Shown here: positions 7,628-15,886 of the stretch, in pieces
How positions within the stretch are numbered: the stretch's first letter is position 1
How the letters are laid out: the number at the start of each line of letters is the position of its first letter
Origin: an uncultured Oscillospiraceae bacterium
GTDB lineage: Bacteria; Bacillota; Clostridia; Oscillospirales; Oscillospiraceae
Assembly (NCBI GenBank): GCA_934565655.1
Contig: CAKTIE010000014.1
Location: 1 to 43,206 of the forward strand
DNA: 43,206 nt
Direction of reading: 5' to 3'
Notes under the pieces: generated by a model
Told to the model about the DNA's origin: nothing
What the model saw: the letters and a program-made list of their open reading frames with translations, nothing else
Databases searched by the model: none
Program-made: the position numbers and the translations under genes

Positions 7628-8872
7628 TTACTTACCGGCGCAGATCTGGTGAAGATCCACGCTGCGGCTGTGGTGGATGGGCTGCCACGCAGGGTTATGG
7701 AACAGCGAGACAATGACGATGGGAATATAGGTGAACATGAAGACGGGGAAGGTGATGGCGTACCAGACCTTCTTGGGGGCGGAGCAATAGATATTGTCCC
7801 ACTCGGTGATGGTGGTGATCACGCCCAGCACGAACACGGTCAGGTACAGGCTCAGGAAGCTTTGCAGCAGGCAGGCCGCCAGCACCGTCCAGTCGCCGCC
7901 GTTGACGCAGTTATAGACGGCCGCGCCCAGATTCACCGCGATGGACGCGCCGGACAGCACCGCCGCGGGCATGATGTTCATGGTCATATCGAAGCAGGAG
8001 AAGCTGCCCCGGAAGATGCCCCGGAACAGGGACGTGCCGTACTTGCCGAACACCTGCAAATAGCCCCGGGACCAGCGCAGCCGCTGGCGGAAGGACTGGC
8101 GGAAGGTGGTGGGCTGCTCGTCATACAGCACAGCGGTGGGGCAATAGCCCACCTTTTCGCCGCGGATGACGTTGGCGATGGTGAACTGGATATCCTCAGT
8201 CAGCAGGAAGAAGTTCCAGCCGCCGCACTTTTCCAGAATCCTGCGGGAGAACAGGAAGCCCGTGCCGCTGACGGCGCAGGAGCTGCCCAGACGGCACCGG
8301 GCGCCGTTGAGATAGCGGCTCTCCCGCAGGAACCACAGGGCATAACCGGCGCTGATCCAGTTGTCGCCGTAGTTCTTGGAGTTGCGGTAGCTGGTGACGA
8401 TCTGGTAGCCGTCGGAGAAGGTCTTGTTGATCTCGGTGATATAGTTGGGGGACAGCACATTGTCGGCGTCCAGCACCAGATAGGCGTCATAGGGGGCGTA
8501 GTCGTCCTCGATGCAGCGCAGCAGGTACTGGAGGGCGTAGCCCTTACCCACCTGGGCGGTGTTGCTGCGGAAGTAGACGTTAGCGCCGTGAGCCCCGGCC
8601 ACAGAGCCGGTCAGATCGGTGCAGTTATCGGCCACCACGAAGATATCCACCTTCTCGGCGGGGTAATCCTGCTCCCGGATGCTGTCGATCAGGTTGCCGA
8701 TGACGGCCTGCTCGTTGCGGGCGGCGATCAGCACGGCGATGCGGTGCATCACCGGCTCGCGGTGGGGAGCGTCCTTTTTGAACCACGCCACGGGGATATA
8801 GAAGAACTGGTAGGAATAGCAGAGGAAAAACGCCAGCATAATGGCGAGATTGATGATCTGTAAGGTAGTCAT
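7628..8872 (-). CDS. processive family 2 glycosyltransferase, membrane protein
   Basis: 414-residue GT2 enzyme of the BcsA/HasA/IcaA kind, polymerising sugars from nucleotide sugars at the membrane. One N-terminal helix (about 5-25) is followed by the GT-A domain: VLIAARNEQAVIG, VVADNCTD, the metal-binding DADN near residue 150, TED (catalytic base region) and QRLRWSRG (the QxxRW acceptor-binding motif). At least three C-terminal hydrophobic segments follow. ATG 8872 is chosen because AGGAGG lies 9 bases upstream; the open frame extends further only into repeat sequence. The gene stands alone between copies of the same dispersed repeats, so product and partners are unknown. It may make an exopolysaccharide or a glycolipid. 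Confidence 0.9.
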   Translation of the reverse strand: MTTLQIINLAIMLAFFLCYSYQFFYIPVAWFKKDAPHREPVMHRIAVLIAARNEQAVIGNLIDSIREQDYPAEKVDIFVVADNCTDLTGSVAGAHGANVYFRSNTAQVGKGYALQYLLRCIEDDYAPYDAYLVLDADNVLSPNYITEINKTFSDGYQIVTSYRNSKNYGDNWISAGYALWFLRESRYLNGARCRLGSSCAVSGTGFLFSRRILEKCGGWNFFLLTEDIQFTIANVIRGEKVGYCPTAVLYDEQPTTFRQSFRQRLRWSRGYLQVFGKYGTSLFRGIFRGSFSCFDMTMNIMPAAVLSGASIAVNLGAAVYNCVNGGDWTVLAACLLQSFLSLYLTVFVLGVITTITEWDNIYCSAPKKVWYAITFPVFMFTYIPIVIVSLFHNPAWQPIHHSRSVDLHQICAGK

Positions 8873-8984
8873 GGGATACGGCCTCCTTTGTGCCGTCACC
8901 CAGAAAATGGGTGCGCTTCGCGGCGGGGTAGGCATTTTGCCCACCCCATCGGGTGTATGTGGTTGTGTATTTGTTATTTCGGTT

Positions 8985-9194
8985 GCGCCCTTCAAGGCCC
9001 CCTTGTGCAAAGGGGGCTGTCAGCTACGGCGGCATAGCCGCCGAGATCGGGACTAAAAACATGCCACCGGCATGTTTTCTTAACGTCCCGACTGAGGGAT
9101 TGACCGTCAACCCCTCCGTCACGACTTGCGCCGTGACACCTCCCCTTACACAGGGGAGGCTTTGGGCGGTGGGGTGTGGTCACCCCGCCCTACG
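8985..9194. repeat. composite intergenic repeat cluster
   Basis: The 327-base gap between the glycosyltransferase and the ABC permease holds no gene. It contains a CCCCCTTGTGCAAAGGGGG hairpin (about 8999-9016), the inverted 56-bp repeat (9022-9079), a GTCACGacttgcgcCGTGAC hairpin (about 9119-9137), a CCTCCCCTTACACAGGGGAGG hairpin (about 9139-9159) and the second copy of the GGGCGG/CCGCCC palindrome (9164-9194). I recall chains of this style between genes in gut Clostridia; that is memory, not a search. Confidence 0.7.
9022..9079 (-). repeat. dispersed 56-bp repeat, copy 2 (inverted)
   Basis: The reverse complement matches 7448-7505 with about three differences, including the ACATGCCGGTGGCATGT hairpin and the GATCTCGGC block. 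Confidence 0.8.
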
Positions 9195-9199
9195 AAGGG

Positions 9200-11104
9200 T
9201 TATTCGTCGTACAGCAGCTTGGCGGTGTTCTCCGCCAGGCCGAAGGACACCAGCAGGTCGAGCACCTCGGTGCAGTCGGCGGGGAGGTTGTCAATGCCCC
9301 AGCTGCAATCATCCTTTGCGGCCTCCGCCCCATTGCCGGAGACGGTGGCGGCGACGGTATCGTCACGGTAGAGGATCTCCAGATAGAAGCAGGCATACTG
9401 CCGGTCAGCGTTGGCGGCATCCAGAACGTCTATCGTCTGCTGGCGCTGAGCCTCGTAGTAGCGCTGGATGGCGGCGTACAGCTGGCGGGCCTGGGTGCTG
9501 GTCAGCTCCGCGGAGCCGCCGCCGTCCTGCTTATAGTTGTTGAACCAGCCGCCGGTGATGGCGGAGGGCTCGATCTCCGCATCAAGATAGTTGTCATCAT
9601 AGCTGACCTGACGCACCGCCGGATCGTTATAGAAGGCGTTGGCGGCCTCGTACAGGGGCGTGCCGCGGCGGACGATCTGGCTGTAGCTGCGGCGGATCGT
9701 ATTGCCGTCCTTGAGCGTATAGTCAATGGAGAACGTAAAGTAGTCCTGATCGCCGGTGTATTCACTGGTGGGGATGCTGTTGATCTGATCGATCTCCTGG
9801 CTGGCGGGGCGCCCCTGCTCCAGGATCGCCTTGTGAAGGGCGGTGAGCTTTTCCAGGCCCTGGGGATCCTTTAGGCCGCGGACGCTGGGAATATTGTCGT
9901 AGGCGTAGGTGTTGATCTGGGCGCTTTCGATCTGGTTCACGTCAGGAACGTACTTCTGTGCGCCGAAGGCGTCGAAGCGGATCACCAGGCTGATGATCAC
10001 CAGAGCTGCCGCCAGCGCGGCCGCGCCCAGCCAGCCCCGGTGGTTGAACACCTTGAAGGACTTGTGCAGCAGCATCTGGACGCCGAAATAGACGATGAGA
10101 CCGGCCACGATCTGGCACAACAGCATGACATAGATGCTCTCGCCGTAGGACACCAGATACCACAGCAGGATGCCCAGACCCATGCCGCCGGCCAGCGAGA
10201 TGACGTACAGCACCACGGGACGCAGCCAGGGGAACACGATGGCGTCACCGGCGGTCTCGCTGTGGCGGGCGCGGCAGAAGAGCCACGCGATCACGATGAA
10301 GAGCACCGCCGCCACGGTATAGATCAGCATCGCATTCCAGAAGCGGGCGGGCAGATAGTTGACATAGTAGTTGGTGCCGTTTTCCATGCCGTAAAGGACG
10401 ATATCATCCGGGCCGGCGGGTGCGGCGACATTGTACAGACGCACCAGAGGGGTCAGCCAGCTCACCCAGGCGGGCCATCCGTTGCTCTCATAGCCCCAGT
10501 AGAACATCTGGGTCATGGTGGAAATCAGCAGGTAAAAGGCGCCGAATAGGAAATTGATGCCGGTGTAGATCACGGGAATGGCCAACAGCCAGCCGGTGAT
10601 CATGGCGCACAGCGCGGCCAGCGCGAAGAAGAACAGGCTGGTCAGCTCCGCCGCGGCGAACCACTCCCAGGTGCCCCGCACATCAACAGCGCCCAGCGCC
10701 GCCTGCACCGGCAGGGCCAGCAGGGCCGCCGCCAGATGCACCGCCGTGAACATGATCACGCCCACGATGAAGTGGGTGGCAAACTGACGGCCACGGGTGA
10801 TGGGCAGGGAATGCATCAGGCCCACGCTGCGGCTGTTCATCAGGTAGGAGAACAGCGCCATGGCCAGCAGCACCGTAAAGAAGGCGGAGACGAAGATCGT
10901 CGCCTTGGCACTGCCGTTGAGATAGCCGCTGACGCTGGCCATGACCTCCATGGGACGCCGGGGATTAAGATAGTCGCGGCGGCTCCACAGGGCCAGCGGC
11001 AGGGCGCACAGCCACAGCACGGCATAGCCGAACAGCAAAGGCCAGAAGCGGCGGAAGTCGGAGCGCGCCAGTGCCCGCTCAGAGGACGATATCATGGACC
11101 GCAT
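9200..11104 (-). CDS. ABC transporter permease with large C-terminal extracytoplasmic domain
   Basis: 634-residue membrane protein encoded downstream of the ATPase of a YtrA-type operon. The N-terminal ~370 residues hold about eight to nine hydrophobic segments. After a last helix (about 365-385) comes a hydrophilic region of about 245 residues, running to the C-terminus and predicted to lie outside the membrane. ATG 11104 is chosen because GGGAGG lies 8 bases upstream; this overlaps the end of the ATPase gene by 26 bases, indicating coupled translation. In the family, GntR(YtrA)/ABC-2 systems answer cell-envelope stress, and the soluble tail may sense or bind ligand (inference). A possible alternative is one of the later ATGs in frame (11095). 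Confidence 0.82.
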   Translation of the reverse strand: MRSMISSSERALARSDFRRFWPLLFGYAVLWLCALPLALWSRRDYLNPRRPMEVMASVSGYLNGSAKATIFVSAFFTVLLAMALFSYLMNSRSVGLMHSLPITRGRQFATHFIVGVIMFTAVHLAAALLALPVQAALGAVDVRGTWEWFAAAELTSLFFFALAALCAMITGWLLAIPVIYTGINFLFGAFYLLISTMTQMFYWGYESNGWPAWVSWLTPLVRLYNVAAPAGPDDIVLYGMENGTNYYVNYLPARFWNAMLIYTVAAVLFIVIAWLFCRARHSETAGDAIVFPWLRPVVLYVISLAGGMGLGILLWYLVSYGESIYVMLLCQIVAGLIVYFGVQMLLHKSFKVFNHRGWLGAAALAAALVIISLVIRFDAFGAQKYVPDVNQIESAQINTYAYDNIPSVRGLKDPQGLEKLTALHKAILEQGRPASQEIDQINSIPTSEYTGDQDYFTFSIDYTLKDGNTIRRSYSQIVRRGTPLYEAANAFYNDPAVRQVSYDDNYLDAEIEPSAITGGWFNNYKQDGGGSAELTSTQARQLYAAIQRYYEAQRQQTIDVLDAANADRQYACFYLEILYRDDTVAATVSGNGAEAAKDDCSWGIDNLPADCTEVLDLLVSFGLAENTAKLLYDE

Positions 11105-11975
11105 AGTCAGCACCTCCCAACTCGTAAATAAAGATCTCCTCCAGCGTCAGGGGGATGGCCTCCAGCAGAATGGGCTGGAGGGCCGAGACCTGCGCCAGAA
11201 TGTCGTTCTGGTTGCCGCGGACGATGTAGGTGTGTACGCGGCCGATCTTCTCATGATGCAGGACGTTCAGGTCGGCGGGCATCTCCGGCTCGTCGCCGCC
11301 GAAGGCCACCTGTAATTTCACGGTGTTGTCCTGCAGGTCGCTGAGGCTGCGCTCTAAGAGCACCTTGCCCTTGTTCATGATGCCCACATGGTCGCACACG
11401 TCCTCCAGCTCCCGGAGGTTGTGGCTGGACACCAGCACGGTGGTGCCCCGCTCGGCCACGTCGCCCAGCAGCAGCGACCACACCTGGCGGCGCATCACGG
11501 GGTCAAGGCCGTCCACCGGCTCGTCCAGGATCAGGTACTCTGGCATGCAGCTCATGGTGATCCAGAAGGCCGCCTGCTTCTGCATGCCCTTGCTCATGCG
11601 GCGGATCATCTGGCGGTCGTCCAAGGGGAACACCTCGTGCATCTTGTCATAACGCTCCTGGCTGAAGGTGGGATACATGCCCTTATAGAGACGGGCCATC
11701 TCCCGGATGGACCACTGGGAGAAATAGAACCAGTCATCGGGGATCACACAGATGCGCCGCTTGACGGCGGGATTTTCGTAGATGGGCTGGCCCTCCAGCG
11801 TCAGGGAGCCGCTGTCGGGACGGTACACGCCGGTAAAGTGGCGAATAATGGTGGACTTGCCTGCGCCGTTGGGGCCCACAAGGCCGTACACCGCACCCTT
11901 GGGGACGGTCAGGCTGGCATCGTCCAGCGCACGGAAGCCGTCAAAGCTCTTGACGACACTTTTTGCTTCTAACAT
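11079..11975 (-). CDS. ABC transporter ATP-binding protein (YtrB-like)
   Basis: 298-residue ABC ATPase. Walker A is GPNGAGKST (about residues 34-42), Walker B YLILDEPVDGLDP, and the switch His is in VSSHNL. The signature is the degenerate RMSKGMQKQ rather than LSGGQ, as commonly seen in ABC-2-type exporters of the YtrB/BcrA group. About 80 C-terminal residues follow the nucleotide-binding domain. Its ATG overlaps the GntR stop codon (TAATG), and the permease start lies inside its 3' end, so gntR, ATPase and permease form one tightly coupled operon. Confidence 0.92.
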   Translation of the reverse strand: MLEAKSVVKSFDGFRALDDASLTVPKGAVYGLVGPNGAGKSTIIRHFTGVYRPDSGSLTLEGQPIYENPAVKRRICVIPDDWFYFSQWSIREMARLYKGMYPTFSQERYDKMHEVFPLDDRQMIRRMSKGMQKQAAFWITMSCMPEYLILDEPVDGLDPVMRRQVWSLLLGDVAERGTTVLVSSHNLRELEDVCDHVGIMNKGKVLLERSLSDLQDNTVKLQVAFGGDEPEMPADLNVLHHEKIGRVHTYIVRGNQNDILAQVSALQPILLEAIPLTLEEIFIYELGGADYAVHDIVL

Positions 11976-12334
11976 TACTTCTTCTCTCCTTCCCAGAGCT
12001 TCAAAAGCTCTTCACGGGTCATGCCCAGGTTCCGCAGCTCCTCCAAGATGGGTTTCACCTTGCCGGTTAGCTCCGCCTTGCGGGCGGTGTTCTGGGTGTC
12101 GCCCTCCGCCACAAAGCTTCCCTTGCCGGTGACGGATAACACATAGCCCTCGGATTCCAGCTCGGCATAGGCACGCTGGATGGTGTTGGGGTTGATGGAC
12201 AGCTGCGAGGCCATGGACCGCACCGACGGCAGCTTGTCGCCAGGGGCCAGAACGCCGGTGACCATCAGCCGGCGCAGGCTGTCCTTCACCTGCTCGTAGA
12301 TGGGGCGGCTGTCCCGATAGTCCAGATGGATCAT
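11975..12334 (-). CDS. GntR-family regulator, YtrA subfamily
   Basis: 119-residue repressor with an N-terminal winged helix (PIYEQVKDSLRR, PGDKLPSVRSMASQLSINPNTIQRAYAELESEGY) and only a short C-terminal tail, the hallmark of the YtrA subfamily, which lacks a large effector domain. It is first in the operon with the ABC genes it presumably controls. GGAGGAG precedes the ATG. A near-perfect YtrA-type operator overlaps its own promoter, so autoregulation is likely. In B. subtilis YtrA this regulation responds to certain cell-wall antibiotics; whether that holds here is unknown. Confidence 0.93.
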   Translation of the reverse strand: MIHLDYRDSRPIYEQVKDSLRRLMVTGVLAPGDKLPSVRSMASQLSINPNTIQRAYAELESEGYVLSVTGKGSFVAEGDTQNTARKAELTGKVKPILEELRNLGMTREELLKLWEGEKK

Positions 12335-12355
12335 ATGATCACTCCTCCCGAGTGT

Positions 12356-12380
12356 AGTGTATTAAACGTACTAGTACACT
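12356..12380. promoter_or_regulatory. YtrA-type operator
   Basis: AGTGTA (12356-12361), 13 bases, TACACT (12375-12380). This is the same half-site pair and spacing as the known B. subtilis YtrA operator. A further AGTGTA overlaps at 12351-12356. The site covers the transcription start side of the -10 box of the gntR promoter, a repressing position. Confidence 0.85.
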
Positions 12381-12407
12381 TATACCACGGTGTCATACAC
12401 CTGTCAA
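12379..12407 (-). promoter_or_regulatory. promoter of the gntR-ABC operon
   Basis: On the minus strand TTGACA (12402-12407), 17 bases, TATAAG (12379-12384). The spacer contains a small palindrome, GGTGTCATACACC (12389-12401). The -10 box overlaps the operator by two bases. Confidence 0.85.
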
Positions 12408-12523
12408 GAGGAAAGGTCAAATTTTTTGCAAAAATCTTCTGACGTTATTGCTGCCTTTCGTAATTTTCATGGGTCAGCGGCAGAAAATTGTCTGTGGGGG
12501 CTTTTCTTTTGCGGCAAATCCGA

Positions 12524-12529
12524 TATAAT
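12524..12529 (+). promoter_or_regulatory. -10 box for the ATP-grasp gene
   Basis: A perfect TATAAT lies 35 bases upstream of the chosen start. No good -35 is visible at the normal distance. Confidence 0.4.
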
Positions 12530-12564
12530 AATAAGCACCTGTTATGAAAGGATGTTTTGCCTTT

Positions 12565-13584
12565 ATGAAACTGAGCTCCATTCGTCAGGCGGCCAAGAGC
12601 GTGCCGCTGCGCCGCGTCTGGCAGACCGCCGAAAAGGCACACGCCATCTGCGGCAAGCCCACGACGGCGCTGTTTACCGATATGCTGCGGTGCGCCAAGC
12701 GCTACGGCGCAGGCCCGACGGACTATATGATGTTTGAGTTTTACGACCTGAGCGACGCCGAGCGGGCCACCTATCTGACCCGCGTGCGCTCCGCCGCCTT
12801 CGTCAAGCGGGTGAATAACCGCACCGACGCCGCCATTTTCAACGACAAGAACGCCTTTTTTGAGAAGTTCCGGCCCCTGATGGGCCGCGAGGCGCTGAAT
12901 CTGTTCAAGGCAGATTTTGAGCAGTTCAAGGCGTTCATGGCGGACAAGGACGCCGTGATCGTCAAGCCCATCGACGGTGACTGCGGCAGCGGTATCGAGA
13001 AGCTGTACAAGAAGGATTTCGCCGATCTGGAGGCCATGTGGGCCTACATGAAGCAGCCGGAGAAGCGGTTCGGCATCTGCGAGGAGGTCATCCGCCAGCA
13101 TCCCCAAGCGGCGGCGCTGCATCCCGATTCCATCAACTGCATCCGCGTGGCCACCTTCGTGAAGGACGGCGAGCCGCTGGTGATCTACGCCGCCTGTAAG
13201 GCAGGCACCGGCGGCATGGCCTTCGACAACATGGGCCGGGGCGGCATCACCATGCGCTTCGATCTGGACACCGGCAGGATCGCCGGTCAGGGCCACGACG
13301 AGGAGCTGAAGAAGTACGACCGCCATCCCACCACCGGCATCGAACTGAAGGGCTATCAGATGCCCATGCATGAGGAGGTCAAGGCGCTGGCCCTGAAGGC
13401 GGCGCTGATGTATCCGGAGTTCCACTATGTGGGCTGGGACATCTGCATGACGGAGAAGGGCCCCGCCATCATCGAGGGCAACGACTATCCCGGCTACGAT
13501 CTGGCCCAGATCCCCGACGACGGCGATCCCCATCCCCGTTACGGCCTGATCCCCCGGTTTGAGAAGTACGGCATTGAGGTATAA
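12565..13584 (+). CDS. ATP-grasp domain protein (sugar-transfer-associated type)
   Basis: 339-residue ATP-grasp protein. The N-terminal ~95 residues are Arg/Lys-rich and helical. The ATP-grasp core follows: VIVKPIDGDCGSGIEKL is the phosphate-binding loop with its Lys, and INCIRVATFV, KAGTGGMAFDNMGRGGI, and EGNDYPGYDL supply the predicted metal and nucleotide ligands. The pattern resembles the family Pfam calls sugar-transfer-associated ATP-grasp, found in polysaccharide and cell-surface loci, where such enzymes join a carboxylate to an amine. ATG 12565 is preceded by AAAGGA at a long 12-base spacing; the in-frame ATG 12544 (346 residues) has no ribosome site. The gene stands alone and ends in a strong terminator. 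Confidence 0.82.
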   Translation: MKLSSIRQAAKSVPLRRVWQTAEKAHAICGKPTTALFTDMLRCAKRYGAGPTDYMMFEFYDLSDAERATYLTRVRSAAFVKRVNNRTDAAIFNDKNAFFEKFRPLMGREALNLFKADFEQFKAFMADKDAVIVKPIDGDCGSGIEKLYKKDFADLEAMWAYMKQPEKRFGICEEVIRQHPQAAALHPDSINCIRVATFVKDGEPLVIYAACKAGTGGMAFDNMGRGGITMRFDLDTGRIAGQGHDEELKKYDRHPTTGIELKGYQMPMHEEVKALALKAALMYPEFHYVGWDICMTEKGPAIIEGNDYPGYDLAQIPDDGDPHPRYGLIPRFEKYGIEV

Positions 13585-13612
13585 GGGGTCATCATCACAA
13601 TAGAGACGCATC

Positions 13613-13641
13613 AGGGGCGGGAATTGTTCCCGCCCCTTTTT
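13613..13641 (+). terminator. intrinsic terminator after the ATP-grasp gene
   Basis: AGGGGCGGGAA pairs with TTCCCGCCCCT around TTG, followed by TTTTTC. Confidence 0.92.
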
Positions 13642-13663
13642 CTTTATTTCAAAGAGTCTCTAA

Positions 13664-13699
13664 AAAAAGAAACCGTGGGAAATCCCACGGTTTCTTTTT
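13664..13699 (-). terminator. intrinsic terminator after NhaC copy 1
   Basis: AAAAAGAAACCGTGGGA and TCCCACGGTTTCTTTTT form a long stem with A and T tracts on both sides. It lies just past the stop of the leftward antiporter gene and can also catch rightward read-through. Confidence 0.88.
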
Positions 13700-13734
13700 A
13701 TTCTGTTGGGTCGTAAGTACGTTTCAGAACACGC

Positions 13735-15474
13735 TTACTTCTGGTGTGCCAGAGCCTTGTTGGCCTCGGCCATTTCCTCGAAGATACCGGCGTGCTTCTT
13801 GGCAACGATCGCCTTGATCACCAGCAGAGTGCCGACCATCAGGACGCAGGCGAGGATCAGGTTGATGACCACGTTCTGGATCAGACCGGCCAGAATGAAG
13901 CTGACGAAGGCCACACCGGAAACGGTCAGGGCATAGGGCATCTGGGTGAACACATGGTTCAGGTGGAAGCAGTGGGCACCGGCGGAAGCCATGATGGTGG
14001 TGTCGGAGATGGGGGAGCAGTGGTCGCCCATAACGCCGCCGGAGCAGGCAGCCGCCAGACCGATGGTGCACAGGGTAGGCTCCACATCATAGTTGAACAC
14101 GGAGACAACGATGGGGGCCATAATGCCGATGGTGCCCCAGGAGGTGCCGGTGGCAAAGCCGATGGCGCAGCCGATGATGAAGATCACGGCAGGCAGGTAG
14201 ATCTTTAGCTCGCCCGCACCGGCCATGGCGTTGGTAACGAAATTGGCGGAGTACATGCCGAAACGGGTCAGGCCGCACAGAGTCCATGCGAAGGTCAGGA
14301 TCAGGATAGGCGCGATCATCTGGATAAAGCCCTGAGGCACGCACTCGAAGGACTTTTCAAAGCCGATGGAGCCCCGCAGCCAGAAGTACACAAAGGTGAA
14401 CACCAGCGCGATCATGGAGCCGATGGCCAGGCCCTGACCGGAGGACGCATCGGAGAAGGCATTCATGAAAGCGTGGTAGTTGCCGCTCTCGGTATCATAG
14501 TAGCCGCCGGTGTAGATCAGGCCGACGATGCAGGTGATGATCAGCACGATAACGGGCAGCAGCAGGTCCAGGACGGAGGACTTGCCCTTGGAGCCGACCT
14601 CGTAATCATCCGCGCCCTCGAAGGGACGCTCGGGCGTGGTGAACAGGTCGCCCTTGACCTGAGCGTTGTACTCGTGGGTCAGCATGGGGCCGTAGTCGAT
14701 GTTCAGCAGGGAGATGACCACGATCATCAGCAGGGTCAGCAGGCAGTAATAGTTCCAGGGGATCTGCTTGATGAACATCTCAATGCCGCTGACGGACTCG
14801 GAATTGACGTAGCCGGAAACGGCGGCGGCCCAGGAGGACACGGGAGCGATCATGCAGACGGGAGCGGCAGTAGCGTCAATGACGTAAGCCAGCTTGGCGC
14901 GGGAGATGTGATGGCTCTCGGTGACGGGACGCATCACGGCGCCGACGGTCAGGCAGTTGAAATAGTCGTCGATGAAGATCAGCACGCCCAGCAGCATGGT
15001 CATCAGCTGCGCACCGGCGCGGGACTTAACGGCCTTCTTGGCCCAGCGGCCGAACGCTTCGGAACCGCCGGCCTTGTTCATCAGGTCCACCATAATGCCC
15101 AGAATGACCAGGAACATCACAATGGCAATGTTGCCGCTGTCAGCCACAGTGGTGACGATGCCGTTGTCACCCTCGACCAACTGAACAACAGTCTCCCAGG
15201 GGTGGAAGTTGCTGACCAGCAGCGCACCCACCAAGCAGCCCAGGAACAGAGAGGAATACACTTCCTTGCTGATCAGGGCCAGCACGATGGCCACGATGGG
15301 GGGCAGCAGGGACCAGAAGGTACCGGCGAAGGGGGTGGTGGTCTCGATCATCTCGCCGTCCACTTCCAGTGTGGGCAGAGGAGCGCCCTTATACGCGATG
15401 CCGAGAATGACCAGCAGCACGATAAAGACACCCAGCGCTACGAAATACGCAATCTTGGTGCTTTTCTTTTCCAT
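13735..15474 (-). CDS. NhaC-family Na+/H+ antiporter, tandem copy 1
   Basis: 579-residue membrane protein of the NhaC family (Na+/H+ and Na+-organic-acid antiporters such as NhaC and MleN). About eleven to twelve hydrophobic segments; the first is residues 10-27. Conserved polar helix motifs include FIDDYFNCLTVGAVMRPV (about 170-187), PVCMIAPVSSWAA, and ATGTSWGTIGIMAPI, with GDHCSPISDTT in the second half. A hydrophilic insert near residues 275-300 lies between helices. GGAGG precedes the ATG. It is one of three consecutive, closely similar genes, each with its own promoter and terminator. The actual exchange substrate is unknown; NhaC-like proteins are often misassigned as plain Na+/H+ antiporters. 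Confidence 0.9.
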   Translation of the reverse strand: MEKKSTKIAYFVALGVFIVLLVILGIAYKGAPLPTLEVDGEMIETTTPFAGTFWSLLPPIVAIVLALISKEVYSSLFLGCLVGALLVSNFHPWETVVQLVEGDNGIVTTVADSGNIAIVMFLVILGIMVDLMNKAGGSEAFGRWAKKAVKSRAGAQLMTMLLGVLIFIDDYFNCLTVGAVMRPVTESHHISRAKLAYVIDATAAPVCMIAPVSSWAAAVSGYVNSESVSGIEMFIKQIPWNYYCLLTLLMIVVISLLNIDYGPMLTHEYNAQVKGDLFTTPERPFEGADDYEVGSKGKSSVLDLLLPVIVLIITCIVGLIYTGGYYDTESGNYHAFMNAFSDASSGQGLAIGSMIALVFTFVYFWLRGSIGFEKSFECVPQGFIQMIAPILILTFAWTLCGLTRFGMYSANFVTNAMAGAGELKIYLPAVIFIIGCAIGFATGTSWGTIGIMAPIVVSVFNYDVEPTLCTIGLAAACSGGVMGDHCSPISDTTIMASAGAHCFHLNHVFTQMPYALTVSGVAFVSFILAGLIQNVVINLILACVLMVGTLLVIKAIVAKKHAGIFEEMAEANKALAHQK

Positions 15475-15510
15475 TATGAGATTTACCTCCTCATGATTTA
15501 TGGTGCCCCC

Positions 15511-15539
15511 ATCTTAACTTGTTTTTGGTTGATTGTCAA
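15511..15539 (-). promoter_or_regulatory. promoter of NhaC copy 1
   Basis: TTGACA (15534-15539), 17 bases, TAAGAT (15511-15516) on the minus strand. The same layout recurs before copies 2 and 3. The rest of the gap 15590-15830 is AT-rich with no gene that I can support; a block matching the copy 2 upstream region (CACTTTCTCCCTTTTCTCCA) lies at about 15588-15607. Confidence 0.8.
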
Positions 15540-15566
15540 CATTTCAGCAATTGCGATGGCGGGTAA

Positions 15567-15585
15567 TTTTGAACAAATTATGAAC
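15567..15585 (-). promoter_or_regulatory. candidate response-regulator site upstream of NhaC copy 1
   Basis: On the minus strand GTTCATAATTTGTTCAAAA, a direct repeat of GTTCA with an 11-bp period, 27 bp upstream of the -35 box. It matches the motif found before the other NhaC and NSS genes and at the KdpDE-like promoter. Confidence 0.55.
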
Positions 15586-15832
15586 CGCACTTTCTCCCTT
15601 TTCTCCAATTTTGAGGCGTTTTTGCATGGTTTTATCACTATTTTCTTTTTCTTTTCACGCGTTTTATAAGAAAACTGTTAACTTCCACAACTTATCTTTC
15701 CGGTTTCTTAGCGGCGTTTTTCGCCGTTTTTCCTCCTGTTTTACCTGTCTGCCTCCTTACCCTTGCTCTGTCGATTTTTGATATTTCGTCAATTTTCGCA
15801 TTTTCACGACAGGCGCATGCCCCGTGACGGGC

Positions 15833-15866
15833 AAAAAAAGAAAGCCCTTGTGGGCTTTCTTTTTTT
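15833..15866 (-). terminator. intrinsic terminator after NhaC copy 2
   Basis: AGAAAGCCC pairs with GGGCTTTCT around TTGT, with long A and T runs on either side. Confidence 0.9.
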
Positions 15867-15886
15867 GCTGTTGATATAGGTATCGC

